From a virus, in IMG/VR virus record IMGVR_UViG_3300024292_000017, positions 1 to 20,894 of that record: a stretch of DNA of 20,894 nucleotides; one strand, given 5' to 3'. The notes below the pieces were generated by a model, which had not been told where the DNA came from, did no database searches, and was given only the letters and a program-made list of their open reading frames with translations. The position numbers were made by a program, and so were the translations under genes. Positions 6,569 through 15,400 of the stretch are shown one piece after another. Position 1 is the stretch's first letter. Every line of letters starts with the position of its first letter.

Positions 6569-6582
6569 AGTTAAATAAAGAC

Positions 6583-6611
6583 TTGACAAATCATTCAAAA
6601 TATGATACAAT
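6583..6611 (+). promoter_or_regulatory. Sigma70-type promoter before the tail/ejection genes
   Basis: TTGACA (6583-6588, a perfect -35) is followed by exactly 17 bases and TACAAT (6606-6611, five of six matches to the -10 consensus). It lies in one of the two longest non-coding gaps of the plus-strand block (6569-6646), directly before the adaptor gene. Host RNA polymerase should therefore be able to start the tail and ejection transcript on its own. No terminator hairpin is visible between the holin and this site, so read-through is also possible. Confidence 0.82.
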
Positions 6612-6627
6612 AAATAAAAATTTATTT
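6612..6627. repeat. AT-only inverted repeat at the predicted transcription start
   Basis: AAATAAA (6612-6618) and TTTATTT (6621-6627) are exact reverse complements separated by AA. The repeat begins directly after the -10 box, so it covers the expected start site. It could be an operator, a melting-prone start region, or chance in AT-rich DNA. Confidence 0.5.
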
Positions 6628-6646
6628 TAGGAAGTAAATAATAACT

Positions 6647-7294
6647 ATGACTTATTTAGAAACAGTAAATAAAATCCTAAAGAGATTAAGAGAGAGGACA
6701 GTTACGTCTGTAGAAGAGACCTCTTACTCTGCTCTTATCGGTGTATTCGTTAATGACGCTAAACAAGTTGTGGAGGAAGCATGGAAATGGTCTGCTTTAC
6801 GTACTACACTAACGGCAACTACTACGTCTGGTATTTTTAGCTATGAGTTAAATGGTACTAAGAATAACTTTGATGTGTTAGATGTAGTTAATGATACTGA
6901 TGATTTCTTTCTTCAATACAAAGATGCTCACAGTTTTAATGGTTTGTTCTTAAACTCTGACCCAGCTACAGGTTCTCCCTACTATTACAGCTTTAACGGT
7001 ATTAGTTCTGATGGAGATACTCAAGTAGATTTATACCCTATCCCTGATGATACTTATACATTACGGTTTAACATAGTACAACGTCAACCTGACTTAGAAG
7101 CAGAAGCAGATACTATTCAAGTACCAGCTAAAGCTGTAGAGTTATTAGCATATGCTATGGCTATTGAGGAACGTGGTGAAGATGGTGGCGTTAATCCTGT
7201 TACTGCTTATGCTATAGCAGAACGTGCTTTATCAGATGCTATCACATTGGACTGTGGTAAGCACCCCGAAGAAATTATATGGGTGGCTCACTAA
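6647..7294 (+). CDS. Head-tail adaptor protein, T7 gp11 / P22 gp4-like (215 aa)
   Basis: The sequence fits the podovirus adaptor (tail tubular protein A) family. It opens with a helical part (YLETVNKILKRLRERTV), a conserved stretch after it (FVNDAKQVVEEAWKWSALRT), then a beta-rich insertion with YYYSF and LYPIPDDTYTLRFNIVQRQPDL. It ends in helices (VPAKAVELLAYAMAIEERGE). Twelve copies normally form the ring that joins portal to nozzle. It follows the sigma70-like promoter; AGGAAG (6629-6634) is the probable ribosome site with long spacing. The next gene is the small beta-rich protein and then the nozzle, the usual order. Confidence 0.85.
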   Translation: MTYLETVNKILKRLRERTVTSVEETSYSALIGVFVNDAKQVVEEAWKWSALRTTLTATTTSGIFSYELNGTKNNFDVLDVVNDTDDFFLQYKDAHSFNGLFLNSDPATGSPYYYSFNGISSDGDTQVDLYPIPDDTYTLRFNIVQRQPDLEAEADTIQVPAKAVELLAYAMAIEERGEDGGVNPVTAYAIAERALSDAITLDCGKHPEEIIWVAH

Positions 7295-7647
7295 TGCGGG
7301 CTAAGAGCATACTAACAGAAAACTTAACTACTGCTGCTCTTACTGATAGTACAGCTTTACTATACACTGTACCGCCTAATACTAGAGCCAAATGGATACT
7401 AGCTTTTGTGTCTAATGGTTCTGGTTCTACTGTGGGTAACATACACTTAGAAATATCTAATGGCGTTGATATAGTTGTACTAGGTGCTAAGTCTTTAGGT
7501 TCAGGTGATTATATTGAACTAGAGATGAATGGTGGCTATGTAATGTTAGAGTCTGGTTATGAGCTTAGGGGTAATGCTGGTTCTACTGGTGTTAGTTGTA
7601 TTTTAACTGTGGAAGAAACTTCTAGTACGGTGACTTATAATGGCTAA
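7294..7647 (+). CDS. Small beta-rich virion protein (117 aa)
   Basis: The start at 7294 (MRAKSILTENL) is preferred because its ATG overlaps the adaptor's stop as TAATG; an in-frame ATG at 7279 would add five residues inside the adaptor gene. The sequence alternates strands and turns: LLYTVPPNTRAKWILAFVSN, then VLGAKSLGSGDYIELEMNGG, ending with ILTVEETSSTV. This suggests a beta-sandwich. Similar proteins lie between adaptor and nozzle genes in other marine podoviruses, in my recollection, as unnamed structural proteins. A neck or decoration role is a guess. The end overlaps the nozzle gene by eight bases. Confidence 0.72.
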   Translation: MRAKSILTENLTTAALTDSTALLYTVPPNTRAKWILAFVSNGSGSTVGNIHLEISNGVDIVVLGAKSLGSGDYIELEMNGGYVMLESGYELRGNAGSTGVSCILTVEETSSTVTYNG

Positions 7648-9208
7648 ACCTCTACAACCTGCAGCAATCGTAGCTCCCGGTTTCTTTGGTCTTAACACTC
7701 AAGAGTCTGGTGTAACCTTAGAAGCTGGCTTTGCCCTACAAGCTGATAACTGTATTATTGATAAGTATGGTAGGTTAGGTAGTCGTAAGGGCTGGAGATA
7801 CCAAACTACACAACTTAGTGGTGTTACAGATGATAACGTTAATGTTAATTTACTAAGTACTCATATTTTTACAGACCTAGCAGGACTTAAATTAAACTTG
7901 TCTTGGAGTGAAGATACTTTTTACAAAGGCTTAGGAAATTTAATACCTATAACTCCTACTACTACAGATACAATAGAGGATGGAAACTGGTCTTCTGCCA
8001 CTCTTAATGACAGGACATATTTCTTTCAAGAAAAATACAAACCTCTAGTATATACAAACGAAACTTCATCAGAAGTATTTAAAACAATAGATACCTTTAC
8101 TGGTTATGATGGTACTCCTCCAGAAGCCAGCATAGTAATGTCTGCTTATGGTCGGCTGTGGGCTGCTGTAACTGAAACAAATAAAACAATTGTATACTTT
8201 TCTGACTTGTTAGATGGTACTAAGTGGGGTTCAGGCAGTGCAGGGCAACTAAACATAGCTGGTACGTTCGCTAAGAACAGTGATGTTATTACTGGGTTAG
8301 GCGCACACAATGGTTTCTTAGTAGTTTTCTGTAAGAACTCTATTATGTTGTTTCAAGATACTGATAGTTTTGAGGCGAGCTTCGATGTTACTACACTTTC
8401 TCTAGTAGAGACTATTGAAGGTATTGGTTGTATATCTCACAACACTATACAGAACTTAGGTGATGATATTATGTTCCTATCTTCTACAGGTGTTAGGTCT
8501 TTAGGTAGAACTATTCAAGAGAAGTCACAACCACTAAGGGATTTATCTAAAAACATACGTGACGACTTGATTACGTTAGTAGAGAATGAGGGTACAGATA
8601 CAGACATTAAAGCTGTGTACTGCCCTAACTTTGCTTTCTATCTACTGTATTTTCCAAGTGCTAATATTATATATGCTTTTGATACTAAGACACCACTGCC
8701 TGATGGTGCTTTAAGAATTACTAAGTGGTTAGGTATAACTCATAATAACTTTATTTATGATGCTGATGAACGTAAACTACTATTCTGTCAAACTAATGGG
8801 TTAGCTGAGTACTTTGGTTCTCAAGATAACGGAAGTGCATTTAACTTTAAGTATTACACTAACTACTTTGACTTAGGTAACAGTAATATAACTAAGATGG
8901 CTAAGAGATTAAGTGTAACATTGATTGCACCAGACAACCAAACATTCGTAACTAAGCTTGGTTTTGACTACTCTACTAATTACTTTAGTTACCCATACGT
9001 TATTGAAGGAGAAGGCACACCTTACTATTATGGTATAGATGAATATACAGTAGCAGAGTATTCTAGTGGGGTGGGTATCGCAACAGTTAGTAATTCTGTA
9101 GGTGGTAGTGGCAAGGTGTTACAAGCAGGTTTTGAAACAAAAATTAATGGAGCGCCTCTTAGTATTCAAAGAGTAGATGTATTTATTAAATCTGGAAGAA
9201 CACAATAA
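7640..9208 (+). CDS. Tail nozzle / DNA stabilization protein, T7 gp12 / P22 gp10-like (522 aa)
   Basis: The N-terminus has a pattern recognisable in this family: APGFFGLNTQESGVTLEAGF, then ALQADNCIIDKYGRLGSRKG. The rest is a mix of strands compatible with a beta-propeller-like body, including RLWAAVTETNKTIVYFSD, ITGLGAHNGFLVVFC and ISHNTIQNLGDDIMFLSSTG. Length is near P22 gp10 and shorter than T7 gp12. Six copies normally form the tube tip below the adaptor, closing the channel until DNA ejection. Its start overlaps the preceding gene and there is little Shine-Dalgarno, so translation is probably coupled. Confidence 0.85.
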   Translation: MAKPLQPAAIVAPGFFGLNTQESGVTLEAGFALQADNCIIDKYGRLGSRKGWRYQTTQLSGVTDDNVNVNLLSTHIFTDLAGLKLNLSWSEDTFYKGLGNLIPITPTTTDTIEDGNWSSATLNDRTYFFQEKYKPLVYTNETSSEVFKTIDTFTGYDGTPPEASIVMSAYGRLWAAVTETNKTIVYFSDLLDGTKWGSGSAGQLNIAGTFAKNSDVITGLGAHNGFLVVFCKNSIMLFQDTDSFEASFDVTTLSLVETIEGIGCISHNTIQNLGDDIMFLSSTGVRSLGRTIQEKSQPLRDLSKNIRDDLITLVENEGTDTDIKAVYCPNFAFYLLYFPSANIIYAFDTKTPLPDGALRITKWLGITHNNFIYDADERKLLFCQTNGLAEYFGSQDNGSAFNFKYYTNYFDLGNSNITKMAKRLSVTLIAPDNQTFVTKLGFDYSTNYFSYPYVIEGEGTPYYYGIDEYTVAEYSSGVGIATVSNSVGGSGKVLQAGFETKINGAPLSIQRVDVFIKSGRTQ

Positions 9209-9222
9209 AGGTATTATAAGAT

Positions 9223-9900
9223 ATGAGTAATTATGTAAAAGCCACAGACTTTGCTTCTAAGGATGCCTTGCTAACAGGCGACCCTTTAAAGATTGTAAGT
9301 GGTACAGAAATCAATGATGAGTATAACGCTATTCAAACTGCTGTTAATAGTAAAGCAGATATAAACAGTCCTACTTTAACGGGAGTACCTTCTGCTCCTA
9401 CTGCGGGGGCAGGCACTAGCACAACACAAATAGCTACTACTAATTTTGTGACTACTGCAATACTAGCTGCTAAACTAGCACTATATCCAGTAGGTTCTAT
9501 CTATACTAACGCTACTAACTCAACCAATCCAGCTACCTTATTAGGTTTTGGGACATGGATAGCATTTGGTGCAGGTAGAGTCCCTGTAGGCTTTGATGCT
9601 GGTAATACGTTATTTGATACTGCTGAGGAGACTGGTGGTAGTGCTGATGCTGTTGTTGTTAGCCACACACACACAGCTACAGTAACAGACCCCGGACACA
9701 ATCATAAACAAACTAATGATAATCTGACTGGTGTTGATAATGATTATTATGGCGCTGGTGCTAGGTATGTTGCAAATGGTCAGAACACCTCAACAGAGAC
9801 AACAGGCATTACTGTAGCCAATAGCACAGAGGGCGTTAGTGGTACAGACCAGAACTACCAACCTTATATAACTGTCTTCATGTGGAAGCGCACAGCCTAA
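9223..9900 (+). CDS. Collar-type tail fibre / receptor-binding protein (225 aa)
   Basis: The N-terminus (residues 10-60) has a virion-attachment pattern with IVSGTEINDEYNAIQTAVNS and then SPTLTGVPSAPTAG. The middle starts the collar-like domain: YPVGSIYTNATNSTNPATLL, then FGTWIAFGAGRVPVGFD. A His-rich stretch follows (SHTH, residues 147-150, and GHNH, 158-161), and the protein ends YQPYITVFMWKRTA. In T4 gp12 and gp37 such HxH motifs bind metal at the trimer axis, so metal binding is plausible here. It lies between the nozzle and the internal protein genes. AAAGG precedes the ATG. It is a second fibre system separate from the one at 2922. Confidence 0.85.
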   Translation: MSNYVKATDFASKDALLTGDPLKIVSGTEINDEYNAIQTAVNSKADINSPTLTGVPSAPTAGAGTSTTQIATTNFVTTAILAAKLALYPVGSIYTNATNSTNPATLLGFGTWIAFGAGRVPVGFDAGNTLFDTAEETGGSADAVVVSHTHTATVTDPGHNHKQTNDNLTGVDNDYYGAGARYVANGQNTSTETTGITVANSTEGVSGTDQNYQPYITVFMWKRTA

Positions 9901-9901
9901 T

Positions 9902-10327
9902 ATGAAAATCACACACTTCCCTAATCAAGACGTAGATACTATTTATTACAAAATAAAAGATTATCTAGAAGGTTGTGCTGAATACACCTATGGTAGGTTT
10001 ACAGCACAAGATATTAAAAACAATATAAAAAATAACTCGCATCAACAGTTATGGATAGCTCATAAAGAAGATAAAATCTATGGCTTTGTTGTAACTCAAC
10101 CTACTCAATACCCACAGAAAAAAGTATTAGATATGGTTTTTACTGGGGGTATTGAGTTAGAACTTTGGAAAGAAGATATGTTAAAAACAATACAGGGCTT
10201 TGCTAAATCAACTGGGTGTGAGGTTATTGAGTCACAAGGTAGAAAAGGTTGGGGTAAAGTCTTTAAAGAAGATGGGTTTGAATCCCGTTTTACATTCTAT
10301 GAATTACCAGTAGAGGAGATAGTATAA
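9902..10327 (+). CDS. GNAT-like / T7 gp13-like protein (141 aa)
   Basis: The size, the position just before the internal virion genes, and the sequence suggest the small GNAT-like protein often seen here in podoviruses (compare T7 gp13). Visible elements are an N-terminal segment (YYKIKDYLEGCAEYTYGR), a beta-strand region (LWIAHKEDKIYGFVVTQP), and a terminal part with GCEVIESQGRKGWGKVFKE. The typical acetyl-CoA loop (Q/RxxGxG/A) is not clear, so enzyme activity is doubtful. It starts one base after the preceding stop and ends as TAATG with the next gene. Either an enzyme remnant or a structural helper for the internal core is possible. Confidence 0.65.
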   Translation: MKITHFPNQDVDTIYYKIKDYLEGCAEYTYGRFTAQDIKNNIKNNSHQQLWIAHKEDKIYGFVVTQPTQYPQKKVLDMVFTGGIELELWKEDMLKTIQGFAKSTGCEVIESQGRKGWGKVFKEDGFESRFTFYELPVEEIV

Positions 10328-11460
10328 TGGGTGGTGGTGGAGGATTAGGTGGTGCTTTATTTGGCAATACTCAGTCTACTAAAGTAAGGATAAACGAGGG
10401 TGTACAGAGAGCTGCTCAGGAGGCTAAGTTTAAGCCTTATACTTTAACTACTACTACAGGTAGTACGACATGGGATAAAGGTAAAAATGCTTTCTCTGTT
10501 GATTTAGCAGAACCCCTTAAAGGTATTCAACAGGAGTCTTACCTTGGTGCGCAAGGGTTATTACAAGAAGTACCTGAAGCATTTGGAAGAGAGGTAACTC
10601 CTTTTGAGTTTGAGCGAGATTTACAAGGTCGTACTGCTGGTATATACTCTGAACAAGCAGGGCTACTAGAACCAGCTTTTGCACAACAACGACAACAACT
10701 GCAATCAGACTTATTTGGTAGTGGTCGTATGGGTCTTATGCTTGCAGGAGAGGCTGCTGGAGCAGGTGCAGGTGGTATGGTAAACCCTGACGCATATGGA
10801 CTCGGTAGAGCGCAATCTGAGACGTTAGCTAACCTAGCTGCTCAATCAAGACAACAAGCACTTGGTGAACAACAACAAGCGTATGGTATTGAGTCTGGTA
10901 TCTTTGGTATCAATGAAGCTCTTGAACAACAACGGGCAACAAACTTATTGGCTGGTGGTACTGGGCTGTTTGGTATTGGTGGTTCTGTTTCTGATAGAGA
11001 AGTTCAACTTATGCAACTTGGTCTTACTGCTGAACAAGCAAGGGGCGCTGCTTCTGCTCAAGCTGGTCAGATATTAGTTGGAGGACAAAATGCTGCTGCT
11101 AGTGCAATGAACGCATCTGCTAATATGATGGCAGCTAACCAAGAAGCTAAGAATAATAGTATTGGTGGGCAGTTTATGGGCAGTTTTGGAGAGTCTATGG
11201 GACAAAGTGGTGCTACAGCAGCTGCGGCAAAAATTTTTAGTAGTGACATAAGACTTAAAGAAAACATTGTTAAGATAGGTAAATATAACAGTGGTTTAAA
11301 TATGTACACTTGGGATTGGAACAAAGAGGGTAAGAAGGTTGCACACCCTGACCAACCTACTGTAGGTGTTATGGCACAAGAAGCTATGTTAGTGTTCCCT
11401 GAAGCTGTTATGAAAGGTGATGATGGGTACTTAAGAGTTGATTACGGGAGGATTTCATAA
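10327..11460 (+). CDS. Internal virion protein with C-terminal S74-like chaperone motif (377 aa)
   Basis: The first ~300 residues are Gly/Ala/Gln-rich helices, starting with a glycine run (MGGGGGLGGALFG) and including many Gln-Gln repeats; this is like T7 gp14-type internal or core proteins. The C-terminus from residue 305 reads SSDIRLKENIVKIG, then VGVMAQEAMLVFPEAV and DGYLRVDYGRIS. This matches the intramolecular chaperone of phage fibres (peptidase S74), where a Ser and a Lys five residues later (S306 and K311 here) form the self-cleavage pair. The domain stops right after VDYGRI and lacks the usual final helix. Start and stop both overlap neighbours as TAATG. Confidence 0.75.
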   Translation: MGGGGGLGGALFGNTQSTKVRINEGVQRAAQEAKFKPYTLTTTTGSTTWDKGKNAFSVDLAEPLKGIQQESYLGAQGLLQEVPEAFGREVTPFEFERDLQGRTAGIYSEQAGLLEPAFAQQRQQLQSDLFGSGRMGLMLAGEAAGAGAGGMVNPDAYGLGRAQSETLANLAAQSRQQALGEQQQAYGIESGIFGINEALEQQRATNLLAGGTGLFGIGGSVSDREVQLMQLGLTAEQARGAASAQAGQILVGGQNAAASAMNASANMMAANQEAKNNSIGGQFMGSFGESMGQSGATAAAAKIFSSDIRLKENIVKIGKYNSGLNMYTWDWNKEGKKVAHPDQPTVGVMAQEAMLVFPEAVMKGDDGYLRVDYGRIS

Positions 11461-12470
11461 TGGCTGAAACAATGTTTAAAACTGCACAAGAGATGCTTGA
11501 CCAACGTAGAAAAGATACACAAGATAATTTACTAGCTATAAAAGCTATTGAAGAAAAACAAAGAGAAAGACCTTTATCTGGTTATGCTAAGTTTGGTGGT
11601 ATGCTTGGTAAAGCTGCTGGAGAAAGCCTTAAAGATTATTTAGGTGTTAAGAATGAGGGAGACTACTTAAGAGACTATGAAAGTGGTATTGAACAAAGAA
11701 GGGTAATGGAGCAAAACTTAAGAGCAGAAGGTTCTGAGTATAGTCCTGAAGTAGCCGCCCAAGTATTAGCACAACAAGATAGGTTTATTGAAGAGTCTGG
11801 AAGTAATTTAACTCCTGAAATTAAAAGAACTTCAGATTTTACCAGAGCTATGAAAGGACTCACTCCAGAACAGCTTAATGACCCAATGCAGGTGGCTAAG
11901 GTATATAATGATTTTGGGTACACTAAAGAAGCTGTAGATTTACTAAGCAGCAATAGAATGAACCCTTACCAAAAAGAGTCGATAAGATTAAATGAAGAAG
12001 AATTAAGATTAAAACAACAAGAATTGAATTCTTTGTATGGGGTCGGTACAGGTGCAGGAGGTGGTGCGCCAGCAGGAGGTGGTACAAATCCTCGACCTAA
12101 TGAACTTTCAGAAGGAACGAACTTACTCGTCAACGGTGTCCCAAACGTAATTGTAAATGGCGCGCCTGTACCAAAAGCAAATATTGAAGCCTTAGATAAA
12201 GCAGGGCTTAGAGCAGAGACAGGAGTTTTTGGAAATATTTGGAACGCTGTGACTACTCCTTTTAATTTGTTAGCAGATGCTAGTCAAGAAGTAGAAGACC
12301 AAAGGTTGATTGCATCTGTAAAAAATGCATTTGAAACAGGCGCTTTTAGCCCTGAAGCTAGAAGAGCAGCTAAGCAGGTACTTGAATTGCCAAGAGAACT
12401 AACAGGGTTAACAGACAAACAATATGATTTGCTTGGAAAATTAGATGGGCTAAGAACTGGTGGTCAATAA
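11460..12470 (+). CDS. Internal/ejection virion protein (336 aa)
   Basis: A largely helical, charged protein between the S74-motif protein and the 1279-residue protein, in the position of T7 gp15. It opens with amphipathic helices (FKTAQEMLDQRRKDTQDNLL), has a flexible Gly/Ala/Pro linker near residues 195-214 (GTGAGGGAPAGGGTNPRP), and a C-terminal helical part with ARRAAKQVLELPRELTGL. Proteins in this position are stored in the capsid and ejected ahead of the DNA to form a conduit. The assignment rests on position, size and composition; I see no decisive motif. Both ends overlap neighbours as TAATG. Confidence 0.68.
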   Translation: MAETMFKTAQEMLDQRRKDTQDNLLAIKAIEEKQRERPLSGYAKFGGMLGKAAGESLKDYLGVKNEGDYLRDYESGIEQRRVMEQNLRAEGSEYSPEVAAQVLAQQDRFIEESGSNLTPEIKRTSDFTRAMKGLTPEQLNDPMQVAKVYNDFGYTKEAVDLLSSNRMNPYQKESIRLNEEELRLKQQELNSLYGVGTGAGGGAPAGGGTNPRPNELSEGTNLLVNGVPNVIVNGAPVPKANIEALDKAGLRAETGVFGNIWNAVTTPFNLLADASQEVEDQRLIASVKNAFETGAFSPEARRAAKQVLELPRELTGLTDKQYDLLGKLDGLRTGGQ

Positions 12471-15400
12471 TGGTATATTCTTATACACAAGAAGAAATTG
12501 ATGCAGCATTTGGTAATACAAGTACACCCACAGAAACACCACAAGATGGTTCATTTACCTTTACGCAAGAAGAAGTTGACCAAGCGTTTAGTCCTTCTGG
12601 GGGCGACATAGCAACAGGACTTCTTGCTGAGATAGGTGTAGCTACTGGTGGACAAATGGGGGCGATAGCAGCAGGTGCAGCTATAGGTGGTCCTGTAGGT
12701 ATGGGTGTAGCTATTGCAGGTACTTTTGGTGCTGGGTTCTTAGGTAGTTTGGCTGCTCAAGAAATAGAGGGTGGAGATACTTCTATTGGCAGGGCAACAG
12801 CAGGCGGTTTCTTAAACTTTGTAAAAGGTAGTAAATTACTACAGGGTGTTAATGCTAGTACAAAGATTACTCCAGAGTTAGTAAGACAAGTAGCAGCATC
12901 AGAAGCTAAACGTGGTGCTGCTTTCGGTGCTGGAGAATCTACAGTTGCATCTTTAATAGATACAGGACAACTACCAGACGCAGAAAGATTTTTAATGAGT
13001 GCTGCTGCTGGTACTATCTTTGGTGGTGGTTTAGGAGCAATTCTACCTAAGGCTACTAAGAGCTTAAGTAAGTTTGCTGGCAAGACTCCTGATGAGATAG
13101 ACTTAGATATTACCAATGGTAAGATAACAGAAGAAGATGTAAATGACGTAGAAGAGTTAAACCAACTAGAGTTATTTAGTGCTGAAGATACCTCTTTGAT
13201 TGATGCCTACGAACCACGCAAAGTAGAACCTACTACTGAAAAACCAACATTAGAAAAAGAATCTATTACAACAGTAGAAGATTACATAAGAAGAAATAGA
13301 AGGTTACAACAGAAGATAAAAGACGATGAGGTTAAAGCAGAGTTTGAGGAGAGTAGTAAACTAAAAGATGTTGACTTTTTTTCTTCTGAGGTTGCTCCAG
13401 AAGTTAAGGTTAGGGTTAGTGAAGTAGCAGATACAGTTGCTCAAAAAGAAGCTAACAAAATTCTTGCTGATGCTACAAACACAGAAGGTAGCCTCTTCCA
13501 AAAAGCCCTTTCTTATTTAGTTCCTAGTAGGATAACTGGACAAGGTGTTCATAATGAAATCTTCCAAGCTAATAAAGAGTTATCTGCTGTAAGGGATAGT
13601 GCTAGTAAGTTTGCTAGAAACATAACTGAACACTTAGAGCAAAACCCACAAGATGCTGCATTTGTAAATAGGTTCTTAGTAACAAGAACTATAGAGCCTG
13701 AATACTCTAACACTAGATTATCTGCCACTCTTAAAATGTTTGACAAGGAGCTTACTAACCTACAGAAAAAATTAGTAAATCAACTTAGTACAGAAAGATT
13801 TAATCATTTAGATGTCCAAGAACAAAATGCTTTATTGCGTACTGTTTCAGAGTCTATACTTAAGCCAGAGCAAAGCTATGTTACTAGGGAGTATAGGGCG
13901 TTTATAGATAAGGGCTTTAAGTTTGATGCTAAACAAAAAGAATTAGCTCGTAAAGAGTTGATACAAAAATACCTTATTGACAATCCAAAAGAGTCTTTAG
14001 AAAAAGCGGAGGCGTTTGCTAATGCAAGACTAAGGACTTTAATAAATGAGTCTAACAGGGCTAGAGGGCTTGGTGGTAATACCAGAGACAATATCTCAAG
14101 ACCTAACAATGGAGTAATTAGATTTAAGGAAGATTTAGGCGTAGAAGAAAGAAAGTTTTTAGGTGAGGTAATAGACCCAGCAGAGCGTATCAGGGGTAGT
14201 TTAGAGGGTGTTGGTAAACTTGTATATAGAAATCAAGTTGATATAAATACTGTAGACCAACTTAAAAAACTAGGACTACTATCAGATAACCCAGTTAATG
14301 ATAACACTTACGTTAAGTTAGAATTACCTAGTGGTGTTGTCACAAAAGGCTATGTACCTAACGTAGTTCAAGCTGCTCTCAATAGGTCTTTTGCATCTGG
14401 TTCTTTAGATGATAGTGCAGACGTTACTTCTAGTTTAGTAAGAGATTTATTTTACTCTGCTATTGGTGCATCAAAAGCTGTTAAGGTTATTCTTAACCCA
14501 CCATCGTATGCTGTTAATGCTTATGGTGCTATGACTACAATGTTGGGTATGGGTATGAACCCCTTTTCTAAAGGTACTGCCAGAGGTTTAAGGTATGCTG
14601 CATCTGAGTATAGTTGGCTAGAGAAAAAACTAACTGGCGATACTGAGTTGGGTGTTAAAGAATTGTATCTAGCTAGAGATGAAATGAAGAAGTATGGTTT
14701 AGGTCCTGCTAACGTACTAGAATCTGATATTAGAGATACATTAAACCAAGGCTATTTCTCAAAAAAGTTAAGTAATATATTTGACCCACTTAGTAAAGCG
14801 TACTCCGCTACAGATACAGCAGCTAGGTTTGGTGTATGGACTCACAACCAACAAAGACTTTCTAAAATGTTTCCTCAAGCTAGTAGAGAACAAATTAAAA
14901 GGTCTGCTGCTCAACTTACAAATGACACCTTCCAGAACTACGAGAAGTTAAGCCCTATTGTAAGGGCTGCTCAAAGGATTGGGGTATTCCCACAGTTCGT
15001 AGCCTTTACAGCAGAGTTCTCTAGGAACATATATAACCAAGTAAGGTTTGCTAAACAAATGGCTACAGGTAAGTTTGGTCAAGAGCTTGGGCTAGATGTA
15101 TCTAAGGCTAATCAGAAAGCTATGCAAGCAGAGGGTGTAACTAGGTTAGTAGCTTTATCTGGAGTAGTAGCAGGTACAGAGGCTATGAGACAAGGTTACA
15201 ACTCTATGAATAATGTAGATGCTGAGACAGAAGCTATGCTTAAAGAGACTGCTGTTGCAGACTTTGATAAGAACAAGTCTTTGTTGTTTACGTACGACCC
15301 AGAAACAAAGGAAGGTTCTTACGCCAATATGTCTTACATTGTACCTCATGCTATTATATCTGAGGTGATGTCATCTGCTTTTAAAGATGAACCTTTATCT

